NCBI GenBank assembly: GCA_013816725.1
Contig: JACDEA010000132.1
Span: 1 to 6,525 of the forward strand
DNA from: Actinomycetota bacterium
GTDB lineage: Bacteria > Actinomycetota > Acidimicrobiia > Acidimicrobiales > JACDEA01
Direction: 5' to 3'
Length of the DNA stretch: 6,525 nucleotides
Under the pieces are notes generated by a model. That model did not search any database and had not been told where the DNA came from. It saw nothing but the letters and a program-made list of their open reading frames with translations. Shown piece by piece: positions 5,881 through 6,525 of this stretch (its first letter is position 1; every line of letters starts with the position of its first letter). A program made the position numbers and the translations under genes.

Positions 5881-5895
5881 GTGCAACTCTTGCAC
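5881..5895. promoter_or_regulatory. Operator-like palindrome GTGCAA-CTC-TTGCAC
   Basis: Two perfect 6-bp arms surround CTC, five bases from the thioesterase ATG and three bases before the GTG at 5899 of the amidase. The arms hold AAGAGT (minus, 5891-5886, nine bases before the thioesterase ATG) and AACTCT (plus, 5885-5890, eight bases before the amidase GTG), both weak -10-like hexamers that keep the important A and T. A regulator bound here would control both directions. Which protein binds is not evident from the window. Confidence 0.4.
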
Positions 5896-5898
5896 CTC

Positions 5899-6525
5899 GT
5901 GACCTCTACACCGTGGTTGGGCGACGCCTGCTCGCTCGTCGATGCATTCCGAGCCAAGGACCTCTCGCCGGCCGAGGCGGTCGACGCGTGCTTCGGCGCC
6001 ATCGCCGCGTCCGACCTCAACGCGTTCTCGTTCCTGGCCGAGGAGGAGGCCCGCGCCAACGCGAGCACGGCCGACGTGAACCTGCCCTTCGGCGGTGTCC
6101 CCCTCGGCGTGAAGGAGCTGGAGCGGGTGGGCGGTTGGCCCTATACCGAAGCGTCGGTCGTGTTCAGGGACCGGGTGGCCGAGTCGGACTCGACCAACAT
6201 CGGCCGGCTGCGGGCCGCCGGATTCGTGCCGCTCGGGCTGACGACGGCCAGCGAGTTCGGCGGCATCAACCTCACCCGCACCAACCTCAACGGGGCGACG
6301 GCCAACCCGTGGAACAAGGAACGCACGCCGGGTGGGTCGTCGGGGGGCTCGGCTGCCGCGGTGGCCGGCGGGCTCGTTCCCATCGCCACCGGCGGCGACG
6401 GCGGCGGCTCGATCCGGATCCCCGCCGCCTTCTGCGGTCTTGTCGGGCACAAGCCGACGTTCGGGTTGGTGCCCAAGGAACCGGGATTCAAGGGGTGGAA
6501 GACCCTCTCGGTCGACGGACCTCTC
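5899..6525 (+). CDS. Amidase-signature family hydrolase, 3' end outside window
   Basis: The first 209 codons of an amidase; family members are usually 450-500 residues, so a bit under half is present and the frame runs off the window without a stop. The family hydrolyses amides with a Ser-cisSer-Lys triad. Counted from GTG at 5899 the triad is K72 (PLGVKEL), S147 (GGSSGGS) and S171 (GGGSIRIP); the spacings of 75 and 24 residues equal those of fatty acid amide hydrolase (142, 217, 241). The signature PGGSSGGSAAAVAGGLVPIA and the following AAFCGLVGHKPTFG are textbook. Start choice is open: GTG 5899 begins VTSTPWLGDACSLVDAF, leaves room for the palindrome and avoids overlap. ATG at 5875 is also in frame, with AAAGGTGA (5859-5866) eight bases upstream, but overlaps the divergent thioesterase start codon by two bases. 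GTG 5881 is a further option. The gene may belong with the divergent thioesterase and F420 oxidoreductase in breakdown of an amide or acyl compound; substrate unknown. Confidence 0.92.
   Translation, partial: MTSTPWLGDACSLVDAFRAKDLSPAEAVDACFGAIAASDLNAFSFLAEEEARANASTADVNLPFGGVPLGVKELERVGGWPYTEASVVFRDRVAESDSTNIGRLRAAGFVPLGLTTASEFGGINLTRTNLNGATANPWNKERTPGGSSGGSAAAVAGGLVPIATGGDGGGSIRIPAAFCGLVGHKPTFGLVPKEPGFKGWKTLSVDGPL

Noticed and set aside
5877..6068. Extension of the thioesterase to an upstream ATG at 6068
   Set aside because: The added 64 residues lie antisense to the amidase, are Ala and Ser rich, and the conserved thioesterase N-terminus starts right after the ATG at 5876.
5512..6450. 312-codon minus-strand frame opposite the amidase
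   Set aside because: The plus strand there encodes a full amidase signature with a correctly spaced catalytic triad, and this frame has only Arg and Gly-rich low-complexity sequence.

Overview
The window looks like a piece of a high-GC actinobacterial chromosome. Two luciferase-like (LLM) oxidoreductases, one of them apparently F420-type, a TesB-like acyl-CoA thioesterase and start codons preceded closely by TANNNT hexamers (the leaderless pattern of Actinobacteria) suggest a soil or aquatic actinobacterium, possibly of class Acidimicrobiia. That placement is inference from protein style, not a marker gene. No RNA gene, CRISPR array, insertion sequence or phage gene is visible. The left 1.2 kb looks somewhat lower in GC (about 57% in a sampled line) than the centre (about 67% in a sampled line).

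Layout: (1) 17-508, minus strand: a SnoaL/NTF2-like protein, divergent from (2) 549-1196, plus strand: a TetR regulator of the LmrA/YxaF/QacR-like type. The 40 bp between them hold two opposing promoters and a 12-bp palindrome. (3) 1197-1363: a non-coding stretch with a perfect 18-bp hairpin and a 14-bp palindrome. (4) 1364-2671, plus: a MurA-family enolpyruvyl transferase with Asp in place of the usual catalytic-loop Cys and several other unusual positions. (5) 2726-4087, plus: a LuxA-like flavin monooxygenase with an 80-residue charged C-terminal tail. (6) 4101-5054, minus: an F420-type LLM oxidoreductase, convergent with (5). (7) 5073-5876, minus: a double-hotdog acyl-CoA thioesterase, 18 bp upstream of (6) and probably in one unit with it. 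(8) from about 5899 to the window end, plus: the first 40-50% of an amidase-signature hydrolase, divergent from (7). Because it runs off the window it has no stop codon here.

How they may work together: the TetR protein probably represses itself and the SnoaL-like gene. The thioesterase, F420 oxidoreductase and amidase form a divergent cluster around a GTGCAA-CTC-TTGCAC palindrome and could take part in breakdown of an acyl or amide compound; the substrate cannot be read from the sequence. The MurA-like gene has its own promoter and is probably not functionally tied to either group. I found no clearly new biological system. The items most worth a second look are the divergent MurA-like enzyme with its structured leader, the two palindromic divergent control regions, and the repeated leaderless-start architecture.
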